Counted from the first letter of the stretch, positions 43,428 to 55,321 are shown. The stretch: 64,000 nucleotides of DNA from Dama dama (GCF_033118175.1 NC_083689.1:23294501-23358500), one strand, 5' to 3'. The notes: a model not told the origin generated them from the sequence alone. Translations and numbers: made by a program.

Positions 43428-43870
43428 AGGGCTGGTTTCTTCCAAGGCCTCTCTCATGGCCTTTTAGATGCTGGCTTCTCCCTTTGTCTCTGTGTCCATG
43501 TGTCCCCCATGTACAAGGACCCCAGTCTTATGGATTAGAGCCCACCCTAGTGACATCATTTTACTTTGATCACCTCTGTGAATCCACCCATCTCCAAATA
43601 CAGTCACATTCTGAAGTCCTGGGGGTGAGGACTCCAATATATGAATTTCGGGCTGGGAATACAATTCAGCCCCTAACACTCCTCCAAGCTGTGATGAAAT
43701 CCAAGCCTGGTGGTCATCTCTTCTAAGAAGCTGCCTTGATTACCCCTGCCAAAGCCACCTTCCACCCCAGTCATATCCAGTATAACACCTTTAATGGGAC
43801 AGAATTCTCTTTATCTATCTATGTTGTCTGTTTACACCAGGGAGTAAAGACCTGTGTATTTTGATCACTG

Positions 43871-44093
43871 AGCATGTGTGCTCAATCACTTCCATTGTGT
43901 CCGAATCTCTGTGACCCTATGGACCAAAGCCCACCAGGCTCCTCTGTCTATGAGATTCTCCAGGCAAGAATACTGGAGTGGGTTGCCATGCCCTCCTCCA
44001 GTGGATCTCCCCGACCCAAGGATCGAACCAGTAACTCTTGTGTCGCCTGCATTGCAGGCAGATTCTTTACCATTAAGTCACCTGGGAAGCCCC
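43871..44093 (-). mobile_element. Bov-tA SINE
   Basis: Reverse-strand copy ending TCACCTGGGAAGCCCC. Confidence 0.92.
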
Positions 44094-44099
44094 ACCAAT

Positions 44100-44740
44100 A
44101 TACCCCCAGCCTCCGAAACAGTCCCCTTCACACCAATGAAGTGGCTCCAAACACACTTGTGGAGTGAACTCCATGACAGCGTGCTCCACGGATCTCAGGA
44201 CAAAGGTACCTGCTCAAGGCCAAGTTGGGGCATCTGCCTCATCTGTGATCAGTTCATAACTTTCCCATTTTGTGCACAGTGGCTTTCTGGACCAAGAGTT
44301 CGAAGTTGGTCCCCAGCTCAGCAAACGACTTGGCTGTGACATCTCAAGTCACTTCACCCCTCCAGGACTCTGCTTCTCCATCTGCAGAATGTGAGGATTG
44401 ATCTAAAGGTTATATAAAATTAAGCCCCTGCCAGATTAAACATCAGGGTTAATGTTTAATCTCAGGGGAAAGCTGACCAGGAGTGAAGTTTAATACGAGT
44501 TATGGGCCACGCACGTTGTGTATATACTTATGGGAGAAACCCACGAGGTAGGGGACAATCCCGTCCATGCATGAGTGAGGTTGGTCATGCTGAGAAAGGG
44601 TGAAGGAAGCACTGCACCCTGATCCTTCTCAATGGGAGCGTGGTTAACCCCCAAATTTCCTTCTTGCTCAGGCAGAACACCATAGAACTCTCAGATCACC
44701 AGTAGCATCTCCAGGTTAGAATGTTCTTAAAAGATCATTG
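44100..44740. other. Intergenic, no gene seen
   Basis: Contains a MIR-like phrase at about 44330-44400 (CTGTGACATCTCAAGTCACT). Nothing else recognised. Confidence 0.4.
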
Positions 44741-44741
44741 A

Positions 44742-45035
44742 CAGGTCTTCCCTGGTGGCTCAGTGGTAAAGGATCTGCCTGCCAATGCAGGAGACGTGCA
44801 TTTGATCCCTGATCCAGGAAGATTCTGTATGCCTCGGAGCAACTAAGTCCGAGAACTGCCAACTGCTGAGCCTGTGTTTTAGAGCCTGTGCTCCTCAATA
44901 AGAGAAGCCACCACAAGAAGTCCAAGCACCACAACGAGAGAGTAGCCCCCACTCACTGCAAATAGAGAAAGCCCACGTGTAGCAATGAAGGCCCAGGGCA
45001 GCCAAAGTTAAGTACATAAAAATTAAAAACAATAA
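44742..45035 (+). mobile_element. CHR-type SINE, long form
   Basis: TCTTCCCTGGTGGCTCAGTG head, second domain AGAGAGTAGCCCCCACTCAC, A-rich tail. Confidence 0.88.
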
Positions 45036-45189
45036 AAGATCATCGACAACCCTCCACAGAATTTAGTAACATTTATTTTTGGAAACTTTTTTTTTTACAA
45101 TTACCTTCTAATTGGGGCATCTGATACTGGTCTAATTTACCATCATGTTACTAAGTGTCTTTATTTTTTTTTTAAGTTTTTAAAAATTA

Positions 45190-45453
45190 AAAAAAAATTT
45201 GTTTATCATTTATTTTTGGCTGCCCTGGGTCCTCGTTGCTCCGTGTGGGCCTTCTCTAGTTGTGAAGCAAAGGGTTCTCCTTGCAGTGGTGCCTCTTGTT
45301 CCAGAGCACGCACTTCAGAGCGCGGGCTCAGTAGCTGTGGCACATGGGCTTTGTTGCCCTGCAGCATGTGGACTCTTCCCGGACCAGGGACTGAACCCAT
45401 GTCCCTTGCATTAGCAGGTGGATTCTTAACCACTGGACCACTAGGAAGACCTA
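45190..45453 (-). mobile_element. CHR-type SINE, long form
   Basis: Reverse strand; TTTATTTTTGGCTGCCCTGG tail side and ACTGGACCACTAGGAAGACC head. Confidence 0.87.
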
Positions 45454-45539
45454 CGTGTTTTTCTAAAATAAATTATTGAAGAAAAAAAGCCAAGTACATA
45501 ATAATGCTGAAGGTTGTACTAAACTTTCCTTTTTTTTTT

Positions 45540-45752
45540 TTTTTTAGGTCAGTCTTTATTTTTTAAGTTTTTTTTTATGTGAAGCATTTTTGAAGTCTTT
45601 ATTGCATTTGTTACAATATTGCTTCTGTTTTATGTTTTGATATTTTGGCCTCTAGGCATGTGGGATCTTTTAGTTCCCCAACAAGGGATTAAACCCAAAT
45701 CCCCTGTACTGTAAGTTGAAATCTTAACCACTGGATCATCAGAGAAGTCCCA
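45540..45752 (-). mobile_element. CHR-type SINE
   Basis: Reverse strand; TTTTAGTTCCCCAACAAGGG box and ATCATCAGAGAAGTCCC head. Confidence 0.82.
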
Positions 45753-46133
45753 ATGAATATATCTTGAAAGGAAATATAACACTGGGGTAATTTTTTTTTA
45801 TAAGTATCAGGTGCCTACAACAGATGCAAAGGAAAGTAAACAGTGTTATTAAATTCTAGGCAACTGCTTTTGCCTGTGGAAGGTTCTGGATTAGGTGACT
45901 GTTAAAGAAGTCAGCAAATAGGTGTTCATGACTCAGCAGCACACAATTTGAGTGCTTCTTGGTAGAATCGGTTTAAAAGAGGACTGAAAAGGAAGTCATT
46001 TCTTACCTTTCATTAGGTTTATTTTGTACATGCAGTTTGCATCCAAACATGCATGGAGAACCCCAGTGGGGTTTCAAAAACAAACAACAAATATGCATGG
46101 AGAACTCTGTGCATGGAATTCTCTCAAACCACT

Positions 46134-46154
46134 CCCCCCCCCCCCCCCCCCCCC
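46134..46154. repeat. Homopolymer (C)21
   Basis: Uninterrupted run of 21 C after ACT; G-run on the complementary strand. Confidence 0.95.
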
Positions 46155-46599
46155 GCCAACACACACAGACTTCCCTTCTCCAAGAAAAACAATGCCATTC
46201 CTTCTAGACCCAGCTCCAGGGTCTAAGCACCCAGTCTCATCAAAACCACAGCTAAAATTTATTGGTCACTCATCTTGCCAGGGACTTTGTGAAGTACACA
46301 AATGAACTTGATCTTCCAAAAACCCCAAACGAGCGAGGGGCTTTGTTACATCCATTTTGCTGATGAATAAACTGAGGCTCGAGGAAGGATACTATTACCC
46401 AAGGTTGTGCAGCTTGTAAGCAGTAATGCTGAAATCCGAGGCAGTGATGCTAAGTTGGAGCTGCCCCCAGGGTGAGCCAGGACTGACACAGGTGGCATTG
46501 CTTGTGGTGGTATCAGGCAGGATGCTGGCTTCTTTGTCATGTCTTTCGGCACAGAGGGGATGTCAAGGCTACCCCTCTCCGGATTCAGTTCCAGCCCCT

Positions 46600-46695
46600 C
46601 CTCTTGCAAGCTGTGTGACCTTGGGCAAGTCACTTGGCTTCTCTGTGCCACTACTTCCCCCTCTCTAAATAGTAAAGATCTAGTGAGTTCTCACA
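46600..46695 (+). mobile_element. MIR fragment
   Basis: AAGCTGTGTGACCTTGGGCA, AGTCACTTGGCTTCTCTGTG. Confidence 0.75.
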
Positions 46696-46749
46696 TGTAA
46701 GCAGCAGCATACCATGGCTGGGGCAAGGGGAGCAGCCCACCCCAGGTGC

Positions 46750-47096
46750 TATCAAAAAAGACGCCGATTCATTTCCAAAATATACAAACATCTCATGTAG
46801 GTCAATAATGGGAAAAAAAAAAATCTACCAAGCAACCCAATTAAAAAGTGAGCAAAAGACCTAAATAGACCTTTCTCCAAAGAAGACATACAGATGGCCA
46901 ACAGGCACATGAAAAGATGCTCAATATCACTAATTATTAGAGAAATGCAAAGCAAAACCTCAGTGAGGTTATCATCTCACACCAGTCAGAATAAAGTGTC
47001 TACAAATAATAAATGCTGGAGAAGAGGTATGGAAAAGGGAATCCTCCTACACTGTTGGTGGGAATGTAAATTGATGTAGCCACTATGGAGAACAGC
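46750..47096 (+). mobile_element. Older L1 ORF2 3' part, left half of an interrupted element
   Basis: Plus-strand L1 ORF2 C-terminal region with stops (CTCCAAAGAAGACATACAGA; TACACTGTTGGTGGGAATGT). It continues across the young L1 at 49349. Confidence 0.88.
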
Positions 47097-47456
47097 ATGG
47101 AGGTTCCTTTATTTTATTTTTTTTTTTAATTTTTTTTTTATTATTATTATTATTTTTTTCCAGTGGGTTTTGTCATACATTGATATGAATCAGCCATGGC
47201 TTTACATGTATTCCCAATCCCGATCCCCCCTCCCACCTCCCTCTCCACCCGATTCCTCTGGGTCTTCCCAGTGCACCAGGCCGGAGCACTTGTCTCGTGC
47301 ATCCCTCCTGGGCTGGTGATCTGTTTCACCATAGATAGTATACATGCTGTTCTTTTGAAATATCCCACCCTCACATTCTCCCACAAAGTTCAAAAGTCTG
47401 TTCTGTATTTGTGTCTCTTTTTCTGTTCTGCATATAGGGTTATCGTTATCACCTTT

Positions 47457-48382
47457 CTAAATTCCATATACATGTGTCAGTATGCTGTAATGTTCTTTAT
47501 CTTTCTGGCTTACTTCACTCTGTATAATGGGCTCCAGCTTCATCCATCTCATTAGGACTGGTTCAAATGAATTCTTTTTAATGGCTGAGTAATATTCCAT
47601 GGTGTATATGTACCACAGCTTCCTTATCCATTCATCTGCTGATGGGCATCTAGGTTGCTTCCATGTCCTGGCTATTATAAACAGTGCTGCGATGAACATT
47701 GGGGTGCACGTGTCTCTTTCAGATCTGGTTTCCTCAGTGTGTATGCCCAGAAGTGGGATTGCTGGGTCATATGGCAGTTCTATGTCCAGTTTTTTAAGAA
47801 ATCTCCACACTGTTTTCCATAGCGGCTGTACTAGTTTGCATTCCCACCAACAGTGTAAGAGGGTTCCCTTTTCTCCACACCCTCTCCAGCATTTATTGCT
47901 TGTAGACTTTTGGATAGCAGCCATCCTGGCTGGCGTGTAATGGTACCTCATTGTGGTTTTGATTTGCATTTCTCTAATAATGAGTGATGTTGAGCATCTT
48001 TTCATGTGTTTGTTAGCCATCTGTATGTCTTCTTTGGAGAAGTGTCTGTTTAGTTCTTTGGCCCATTTTTTGATTGGGTCATTTATTTTTCTGGAATTGA
48101 GCTGCAGGAGTTGCTTGTATATTTTTGAGATTAATCCTTTGTCTGTTTCTTCATTTGCTATTATTTTCTCCCAATCTGAGGCCTGTCTTTTCACCTTACT
48201 TATAGTTTCCTTTGTAGTGCAAAAGCTTTTAAGTTTCATTAGGTCCCATTTGTTTAGTTTTGCTTTTATTTCCAATATTCTGGGAGGTGGGTCATAGAGG
48301 ATCTTGCTTTGATTTATGTCGGAGAGTGTTTTGCCTATGTTCTCCTCTAGGAGTTTTATAGTTTCTGGTCTTACATTTACAT
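47457..48382 (-). pseudogene. L1 ORF2 C-terminal segment (same young L1)
   Basis: Open frame from VRPETIKLLEENIGK to the ORF2 stop, including MANKHMKRCSTSLIIREMQ, the Cys-rich end (WWECKLVQPLW) and PLLGIHTEETRSERDTCTP. It lacks the endonuclease and RT domains on this strand, so it cannot make a functional protein alone. Confidence 0.92.
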
Positions 48383-49333
48383 TTCCCCTGAAATCAGGAA
48401 CAAGACAAGGGTGCCCACTCTCACCACTACTATTCAACATAGTGTTGGAAGTGCTGGCCACAGCAATCAGAGCAGAAAAAGAAGTAAAAGGAATCCAGAT
48501 AGGAAAAGAAGAAGTAAAACTCTCACTGTTTGCAGATGACATGATCCTCTACATAGAAAACCCTAAAGATTCTACCAGAAAATTACTAGAGCTAGTCAAT
48601 GAATATAGTAAAGTTGCAGGATATAAAATTAACACACAGAAATCCCTTGCATTCCTATATACTAACAATGAAAAAACAGACAGAGAAATTAAGGAAACAA
48701 TACCATTCACCATTGCAACAAAAAGAATAAAATACTTAGGAGTATATCTACCTAAAGAAACAAAAGACCTATACATAGAAAACTATAAAACACTGATGAA
48801 AGAAATCAAAGAGGACACAAACAGATGGAGAAACATACCGTGTTCATGGATTGGAAGAATTAATATTGTCAAAATGGCTATTCTACCCAAAGCAGTCTAT
48901 AGATTCAATGCAATCCCTATCAAGCTACCAACGGTATTTTTCACAGAACTAGACCAAAGAATTTCACAATTTGTATGGAAATACAAAAAACCTCGAATAG
49001 CCAAAGTAATCTTGAGAAAGAAGAATGGAACTGGAGGAATCAACCTGCCTGACTTCAGACTCTACTACAAAGCCACAGTCATCAAGACAGTATGGTACTG
49101 GCACAAAGACAGAAATATAGATCAATGGAACAGAATAGAAAGCCCAGAGATAAATCCACGAACCTATGGACACCTTATCTTTGACAAAGGAGGCAAGGAT
49201 ATACAATGGAAAAAAGACAACCTCTTTAACAAGTGGTGCTGGGAAAACTGGTCAACCACTTGTAAAAGAATGAAACTAGAACACTTTCTAACACCATACA
49301 CAAAAATAAACTCAAAATGGATTAAAGATCTAA
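48382..49333 (+). pseudogene. L1 ORF2 reverse-transcriptase segment, inverted
   Basis: Open frame beginning FPLKSGTRQGCPLSPLLFNI, with the catalytic LSLFADDMILY (FADD) motif and the post-RT region ending near KINSKWIKDLN. It is the inverted 5' part of the young L1, with no initiator or endonuclease. Confidence 0.92.
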
Positions 49334-49348
49334 ATGGAGGTTCCTTTA

Positions 49349-50040
49349 AAAATTAAAAATAGAGCTACCATATGAGCCAGCAATTCCATTCCTGGGCATG
49401 TATATGGAGGAAACGCTAATTCAAAAATACACATACACCGCAATGTTCATAGCAGCACTGTAGACAACAGTTAAGGCATTGAGACAACCCAACTGTCCAT
49501 CAACAGATGAGTGGGTGAAAAAAGAGATGTGCTACACAGACACTATGGAATACTACTCAGCCATAAAAAAGAATGAAATAGTGTCGTTTGCAGCATCATG
49601 AATGGACCTCGAGATTATCATATAAGTGAAGTCAGACAGAAAGGAAAATATCATATGACATCAACCATATGTGGAATCTAAAATATAATATGATACAAAT
49701 GTATTTACAAAACAGAAACAGACTCACAGACATAGAGAACAGAATTTTGGTTACCAAAGGGGAAAATTGGGGGCGGGAGGGATAAATTAGGACTTTGGGA
49801 TTAACAGAGACACAAAATAAACAGAGGTCCTACTGTATAGCACAGGGAACTATATTCAATATCTTAAATCATAATGGGAAAGAATCTGAAAGAGAAAATA
49901 AATATGTGTATAGCTGAATCACTTTGCTGTATACCAGAAAGTAACACAGCACTGTAAATCAACTATCTTTCAATTTTTAAAAAAATCTGGAAAAAAAAGA
50001 GGGCATTGTAGAGAATTCAAAAAAATATAATAAACCTGAT
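49349..50040 (+). mobile_element. Older L1 3' end, right half of an interrupted element
   Basis: Continues the element at 46750 with AAAAATTAAAAATAGAGCTA, AGACACTATGGAATACTACT and the 3' UTR (AGGTCCTACTGTATAGCACA), to an A-rich end near 49980-50000. Confidence 0.9.
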
Positions 50041-50082
50041 TTTATTATTATTTTATTTTTCATATCACCATGTATAGACAAT

Positions 50083-50545
50083 TCTGAGCAATGTCAGAAT
50101 AACCTTAAGACGTCTCTTATTGATCTAAACCAGTAAGAGGGTCAGCAAAGTTGACAGCTTCTCAGCTTGTGATCCCAGTGCGAAAACTGTCAATGAACAT
50201 GGCCCAGTGCCAGAAAGGTTTTTGGGAGCTGTAATTTGAATCCTCTGTACTTAGCACGTGTGAAATATCAATCTGCTTTTGATTCTTTTCCCAAGCAGTT
50301 AAAAAAAAAACAAACCTCCTTGGCTCCTATAAAAATAGACTGGATTTGGCAAGTCATGGTCTGTCCAGTCCTGGTCTGAACAATTGTTGTGGTTTGGCCA
50401 CTGGAAGTTTTGAATTATCACATTTTATTATGAATCCTTTAATAAACATTGTCTTGTACACGGAAGTGAACTGGGAGACATTCGGGCAACGCATTTGGCC
50501 CCAGACTCACACAGACTTGGCGACACACATTCATTTGGAGAGTTA
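50083..50545 (+). mobile_element. Possible solitary LTR
   Basis: Repeat-free block with LTR-like layout: TATA box TATAAAAA at 50328-50335 and poly(A) signal AATAAA at 50441-50446, followed by a short GT-rich stretch. The TG and CA ends are not firmly placed and no internal retroviral frame is seen, so this is tentative. Confidence 0.4.
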
Positions 50546-50769
50546 GTTCTTATTGATTCTAATTCTTTTGAATTCCCTTTGAACATAGTTCATATTTCCA
50601 ACCCTTGTGGTGATACACGAGCTTGTGTTTAAACAATAGATTTGAAACAAACAATGATGGACCAGTGACTTTTAATGCCAAAAAAAAGAGTTTGAACTGC
50701 TTCACTTTTTTTTTTCTCTCTGACCACTTGGACTTTCTAGTTCTCTTTAAAAGTTTAGTTGTTGTTTGC

Positions 50770-50988
50770 TGATGTTGTTTAGTTGCTAAGTTGTGTCTGA
50801 CTCTTGTGACCCCATGGACTGTATAGCACTCCAGGCTCATCTGTCCATTGGATTTCTCAGGCAAGAATACCGGAGTGGGTTGCCATTTCCCTCTCCAGGG
50901 GATCTTCTCGAACCAAGGATTGAACACGTGTCTCTTGAGTCTCCTGCATTGGCAGGTGGATTCTTCACCACTGGGCCACCAGGGAAGC
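50770..50988 (-). mobile_element. Bov-tA SINE
   Basis: Reverse-strand copy, GAATACCGGAGTGGGTTGCC block and GCCACCAGGGAAGC head. Confidence 0.92.
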
Positions 50989-51162
50989 ATATTCAGTGCA
51001 CCAATTGGAAAAGATAATATTCTTGTTTGGTAAGCTCAATTTTTAATTCAAACCCAGGTCATTTTTACTGGATTTGAGCCATATCTTTAAAATAGAAATA
51101 TTTTCTTCCTTTAAATTATTATTCTTATTTAATGATTTACTTATTATTAAACTGTAATGTTG

Positions 51163-51330
51163 GACTTCCCAGGTGGCCAATGCAGGAGAGTTCGATCCCT
51201 GGGTCAGGAAGATCCCCTGGAGAGGGAACTGGCAACCCACTCCAGTATTCTTGCCTGGAAAATTCCAAGGACAGAGGAGTCTGGTGGGCTACAGTCCATG
51301 GAGTCACAGAGTCAGACATGATTAAGCACA
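51163..51330 (+). mobile_element. Bov-tA SINE, internally deleted
   Basis: GGACTTCCCAGGTGGCCAAT joins directly to GCAGGAGAGTTCGATCCCTG; the rest is standard. Confidence 0.88.
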
Positions 51331-51745
51331 ACTCTAATATTATTATTCATTATTGTGATAGACCAATAAAGACACATACAACATGTAAACACATGTAAAG
51401 AGTTTTTCCTTTAAAAAAATTCATTAATGAAATTAAAAGGTATTCGTTCACTACCATTTTTCCTTTACTGGACTGAATTTTTTTTTATGTACGTTAATGG
51501 TGTGATTATATAGCTGGTGCCCAATAAAAGAAAAAAATTCACTCAATATTTCTTTCTTGGCTATTACAATTATTGTTTATTTTTCATAATTTTTACTGAC
51601 AAACTTTTTGGCTTAAAGAGGAGTAAATGGTAAAACAAGATTTTTTCCAGCTTTTAAATGTGCTATGTAAGCCTCAGCACTTAGGTACTTAATACCTGGT
51701 TCCCAGTGTCAGACAAATATTTATTAACATCCATACTTCATTGAG

Positions 51746-51965
51746 GGTTTCCCCGGTGGCTCAGAGATAAAGAATCTGCCTGCAATGCAGGAGACACAGG
51801 AAACTTGGTTTCAGTCTCTGGGTCGGGAAGATTCCCTGGAGAAGGAAATGGCAACCCACTCCAGAATTCTTGCCTGGAAAATCCCATGGACAGAGGAGCC
51901 CATGGGTTTGCAAAGAGTCAGATATGACTGGGCAACTGAGCGTGCGCTCACACACACACACATAT
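51746..51965 (+). mobile_element. Bov-tA SINE
   Basis: GGGTTTCCCCGGTGGCTCAG head; ends in CACACACACACATATACACA. Confidence 0.92.
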
Positions 51966-51999
51966 ACACACATACTGCATTGACAAACTATACCACCAT

Positions 52000-52980
52000 T
52001 GTCTGTCTTTAAAAAGACTCAGAGCAAAGAGCAGCTTTTGCATTTTTAAATAATTTTAAAATACAGAGTAAAGCAATCCAATCAAATTAATTAAATAAAA
52101 TATGGAGTAATTATTTAGGAGAAACATTATTTCACAACACAAGAAAACTACCATGAAATTAAAATTTCGGCCTCCAAAAATAAAATTCAAATTTCAGCCT
52201 CCAAAAATAACATTTCATTGGCCACACAGCCACGCCCTTGTGTGGACTGTATGGCTTGTGGCTGTTTTGGAAGCTAAAAGGGCAGAGTTGACTGTGACAG
52301 ACTGTGTTTAAACTATTTGCTGCATGGCCCTCTAAGAAAAAGTTGCCAGACTCCTGCTCTAATTTTTGAACTCCTATCCTCCAAGCTTCCAACTCTGAAA
52401 GCACAGAAATAGCCCTCCAGATACCAAGACTTAGACCCTCGCCTCTTCTTCCAGCTCTCTGGATCCCCAATGGACCCCCCGCCTTACCCACCCAGGCCAA
52501 GCCGGAGGATGGGGGAGATGGGTCAGCATCGCAATCCCTGTCGCCCTCTAGTGGACGCCACGAGCAATGGCCTCTTCAACCTCCCCTGGCAGCCGACACC
52601 TCGACGCCGGCCTGCCAGGTCTCTTTGCAAGTGGGAGGTTTCTTTTGTGCGCCCTTCTGGCCCTGATTCAGCTCCCTGCCCCGGGCCAACGTCTCCAGGG
52701 CTACCCCACCTGGGACCATGCTTCCACTCTCCCACATGCTTTACACACTAGAAGGACTCTGAATGAATTAAATCCCACTCTGTGACACTCAACCAGTGTC
52801 AGAGATGTTGACATATTTGAATAGCCTTGTGTTGTTACTTTCCAAAGTAACAACACAGTTACTTTCCAAAGCTTCCAAAGATCGTGCATGAACACACGAT
52901 CTCTTAACTTGTGCTTTTTACCTGCATGTATGCCTTGCATCTGTGTAGAATGGCACTTTTTCCTCGTGTTGTTGTTTTCA
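52000..52980. other. Unique intergenic island with a CTCF-like motif
   Basis: Mostly non-repetitive. A CpG-containing part (52480-52700) carries CGCCCTCTAGTGG at 52542-52554. No exon recognised despite open frames on both strands. Confidence 0.5.
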
Positions 52981-52982
52981 TT

Positions 52983-53116
52983 TTAATATTTATTTATTTG
53001 GTTGCACTGGGTCTTAGTTGTAGTATGTGGGATCTAGTTCTCTGACCAGGGATCAAACTCAGGGCCCCCTGCATTGAGAGTTCGGAGTCTTAGCCACTGG
53101 ACCACCAGGGAAGTCC
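52983..53116 (-). mobile_element. CHR-type SINE
   Basis: TTTATTTGGTTGCACTGGGT side, ACCACCAGGGAAGTCCC head. Confidence 0.9.
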
Positions 53117-53208
53117 CTCCCCAGAAGGGCTTTGACCTGCATCATTTCATCCAACACCTGCAGGGACTGGCTGGTGTTTCACTGTGAAAACACAAAAGGT
53201 CGGAGGAA

Positions 53209-53420
53209 AAGTGAAAGTGAAGTCACTCAGTCGTTTCCAACTCTTTGCGACCCGGTGGACTGTAGCCTACCAGGCTCCTCCGTCCATGGGATTCTCCAGG
53301 CAAGAATACTGGAGTGGGTTGCCATTTCCTTCTCCAGGCAATCTTCCCAACCCAGGGATCAAACCCAGGTGTCCCACATTGCAGGCAGATGCTTTAACCT
53401 CTGAGCCACCAGGGAAGCCC
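53209..53420 (-). mobile_element. Bov-tA SINE
   Basis: GTGAAAGTGAAGTCACTCAG left end, GCCACCAGGGAAGCCC head; little diverged. Confidence 0.93.
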
Positions 53421-53839
53421 AGAAGGTAGAAAGAGGTGATATACAAGCTCAGACTGACAGAGGATGTTGGCACCAAGGCGAGAAGAGACCCAGGTACAGT
53501 GGTGAGCTGGGGCTGGCTTCCTCTGGCTGGTGAGATTCAATGACATCACAAGGGCAGCTTGAAACTGGCCACGGTTGGGGTATTTACACCACAGGAATTG
53601 GCAGGTGCTACAAATTACAGATTTTCTATGTGGATCATGTAAGGGAAGGGCTAGCCATTGCGTCTTGTGATGTGAACCGAGCATCACCAACATGGCAGCC
53701 AGGTAGGAAGATGGTTCTCCTGGGAGAGGGCATCCACATCAGTTGTGCCAGGGACTGTTTGGAAGATAAATAACTCTTCTTCAGAGCCTTCCTTTCTTCA
53801 TCACTCATTCATTCATTCATTTCACTCATCAAATATTTA

Positions 53840-53982
53840 TCAAAAAATTTAATATGTTTATTTATTTGGCTGCACCAGGTCTTAGTTGCAGCATGTGGGA
53901 TCTAGTTCCCTGACCAGGGATGGAACCCAGGCCCCCTGCATTGGGAGCAGGGGAGTCAGTCGCTGAACCACCAGGGAAGTCC
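53840..53982 (-). mobile_element. CHR-type SINE
   Basis: CTAGTTCCCTGACCAGGGAT box, ACCACCAGGGAAGTCCC head; an AAATATTTATCAAA duplication flanks it (about 53829 and 53984). Confidence 0.9.
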
Positions 53983-54019
53983 CAAATATTTATCAAATAT
54001 TTACCTGAAGTAACAAGAG

Positions 54020-54238
54020 GGCTTCCCTGGTAGCTCAGATAGTAAAGAATCTGCCTGCAATGCAGAAGACCCAAGTTTGATCTCTGGGCCACGAAGATCT
54101 CCTGAAGGAGGGTATAGCAAACCACTCCAGTATTCTTGCCTGAAGAATCCCATGGACAGGGGAGCCTGGCAGGCTACAGTCCACGGGGTCAAAAGGAGTG
54201 GGACACAGCTGAGCGACTAACACTCACTTTCACTTTTT
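54020..54238 (+). mobile_element. Bov-tA SINE
   Basis: GGCTTCCCTGGTAGCTCAGA head to the GCTGAGCGACTAACACTCAC end. Confidence 0.93.
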
Positions 54239-54539
54239 TCAGTGTGATAAGACTTTACCCATTCCTTCTCAAATATTAAAATAATGCTTGGATATTTCTC
54301 CTGACCAAAAAAAAAAAAAAAAAAAAGCAGTGATTATTTATAAAGTCCAGTACTTTACCTTTCCAAGATATCAGATGTGAGATATTAGACTAGCTTAATC
54401 CCTACCACAAATGCAGCAAGTGTTTCTGCTATGCCTGTCATTTCTAGTAAGTCTGAGCTTGTTTTGGGGGTCTCCTGCTGAGGTTTGTATATCCAACTGC
54501 CTTTTCACATCTCTGTGTGGGGATCTCACAAGCCTCCAA

Positions 54540-55320
54540 AATCCAACTTTGCTGACATTACCTTCTCTTCCTCCCAACTTGCTCCTCTCGCTGCCCTTCC
54601 TGTCTCCCTAAATGGAAGCTCCAGGCTTCCAGGGCTCGAGGTCAAAATGTGGGGTTGTCCTTGCATTTTCTCTTTCCCTCACACCCCGACATCCATCCAT
54701 CAGCAGTCTTATCCACTCTGCTTCACTCTGTTCCAGCCACTAGGGCCTCCCTTCTGTTCCTCCAATACAACCAGGCCTGGTTCTGCCCCAGGGCCTTTGT
54801 ACCTTTCTGTCCACCTATAAAATCTTCCTCCAGGGACCTCCCTGGTACTCCAGTGGTTAAGACTCCCCCTTCCAACCCAGGGGATATGGGTTTGTTGCCT
54901 GGTCAGGGAGCTAAGATCCCACATTCCTTGGGGCCAAAAAAACAAAAAAACAAAAGCAAAACTGTAACAAATTCAAAAAAGACTTTTGAAAAATGTCCAC
55001 ATAAAGGAAGTCTTATTAAAAAAAACAAAACCCTCTTCTTCCAGATCTCATTGGGGCACACTCCCAACTTTTTGTGCTTTTGCCCAGATGTCACCTTCTC
55101 GATGAGACCTTCCCTGTTGTGTTATTTAAAACTGTGACTATTGCCCTCTTCCCACCTTCTGGGCATCATCCTTCCTTACCTCTGCCCTTTTCTTCCAGGG
55201 CATTTAACCAACATGGGACATGCTCTTTATTTTGCCTGTTAGTGGCCTATTTCTTCCCTCATCAGACTGTGAGCTCCGTGAGAGCTTAGTGCAGAGTAGG
55301 GGTTCAATAAAAACTTGTTG
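54540..55320 (+). mobile_element. L2 LINE 3' end, split by a CHR SINE
   Basis: CTGTTCCAGCCACTAGGGCC and CCCAGGGCCTTTGTACC precede the SINE at about 54830-54985. CAGATGTCACCTTCTCGATG and AGGGGTTCAATAAAAACTTG follow it. Confidence 0.85.
54830..54985 (+). mobile_element. CHR-type SINE inside L2
   Basis: GGGACCTCCCTGGTACTCCA head, CCTGGTCAGGGAGCTAAGAT box, A-rich tail. Confidence 0.88.
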
Positions 55321-55321
55321 A

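Larger units (their letters stand above)
47112..49333 (-). mobile_element. Young 5'-inverted L1 insertion
   Basis: About 2.2 kb L1 inserted into the older L1. It is flanked by the perfect 15-base duplication ATGGAGGTTCCTTTA (47097-47111 and 49334-49348). The poly(A) tail appears as T-rich sequence at 47112-47159. The 3' UTR and ORF2 C-terminus read on the minus strand (ORF2 stop at 47457, frame open up to the junction near 48380). From there to 49333 the sequence is plus-strand ORF2, also open. The two halves are consecutive in ORF2: the plus segment ends at SKWIKDLN and the minus segment starts at VRPETIKLL. This is the structure made by twin priming. Intact frames and duplication suggest a recent event. 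Confidence 0.94.

Noticed and set aside
47457..49356. Two long frames (361 and 346 codons) as host genes
   Set aside because: They are halves of L1 ORF2 in a 5'-inverted insertion, without endonuclease domain or a joined reading frame.
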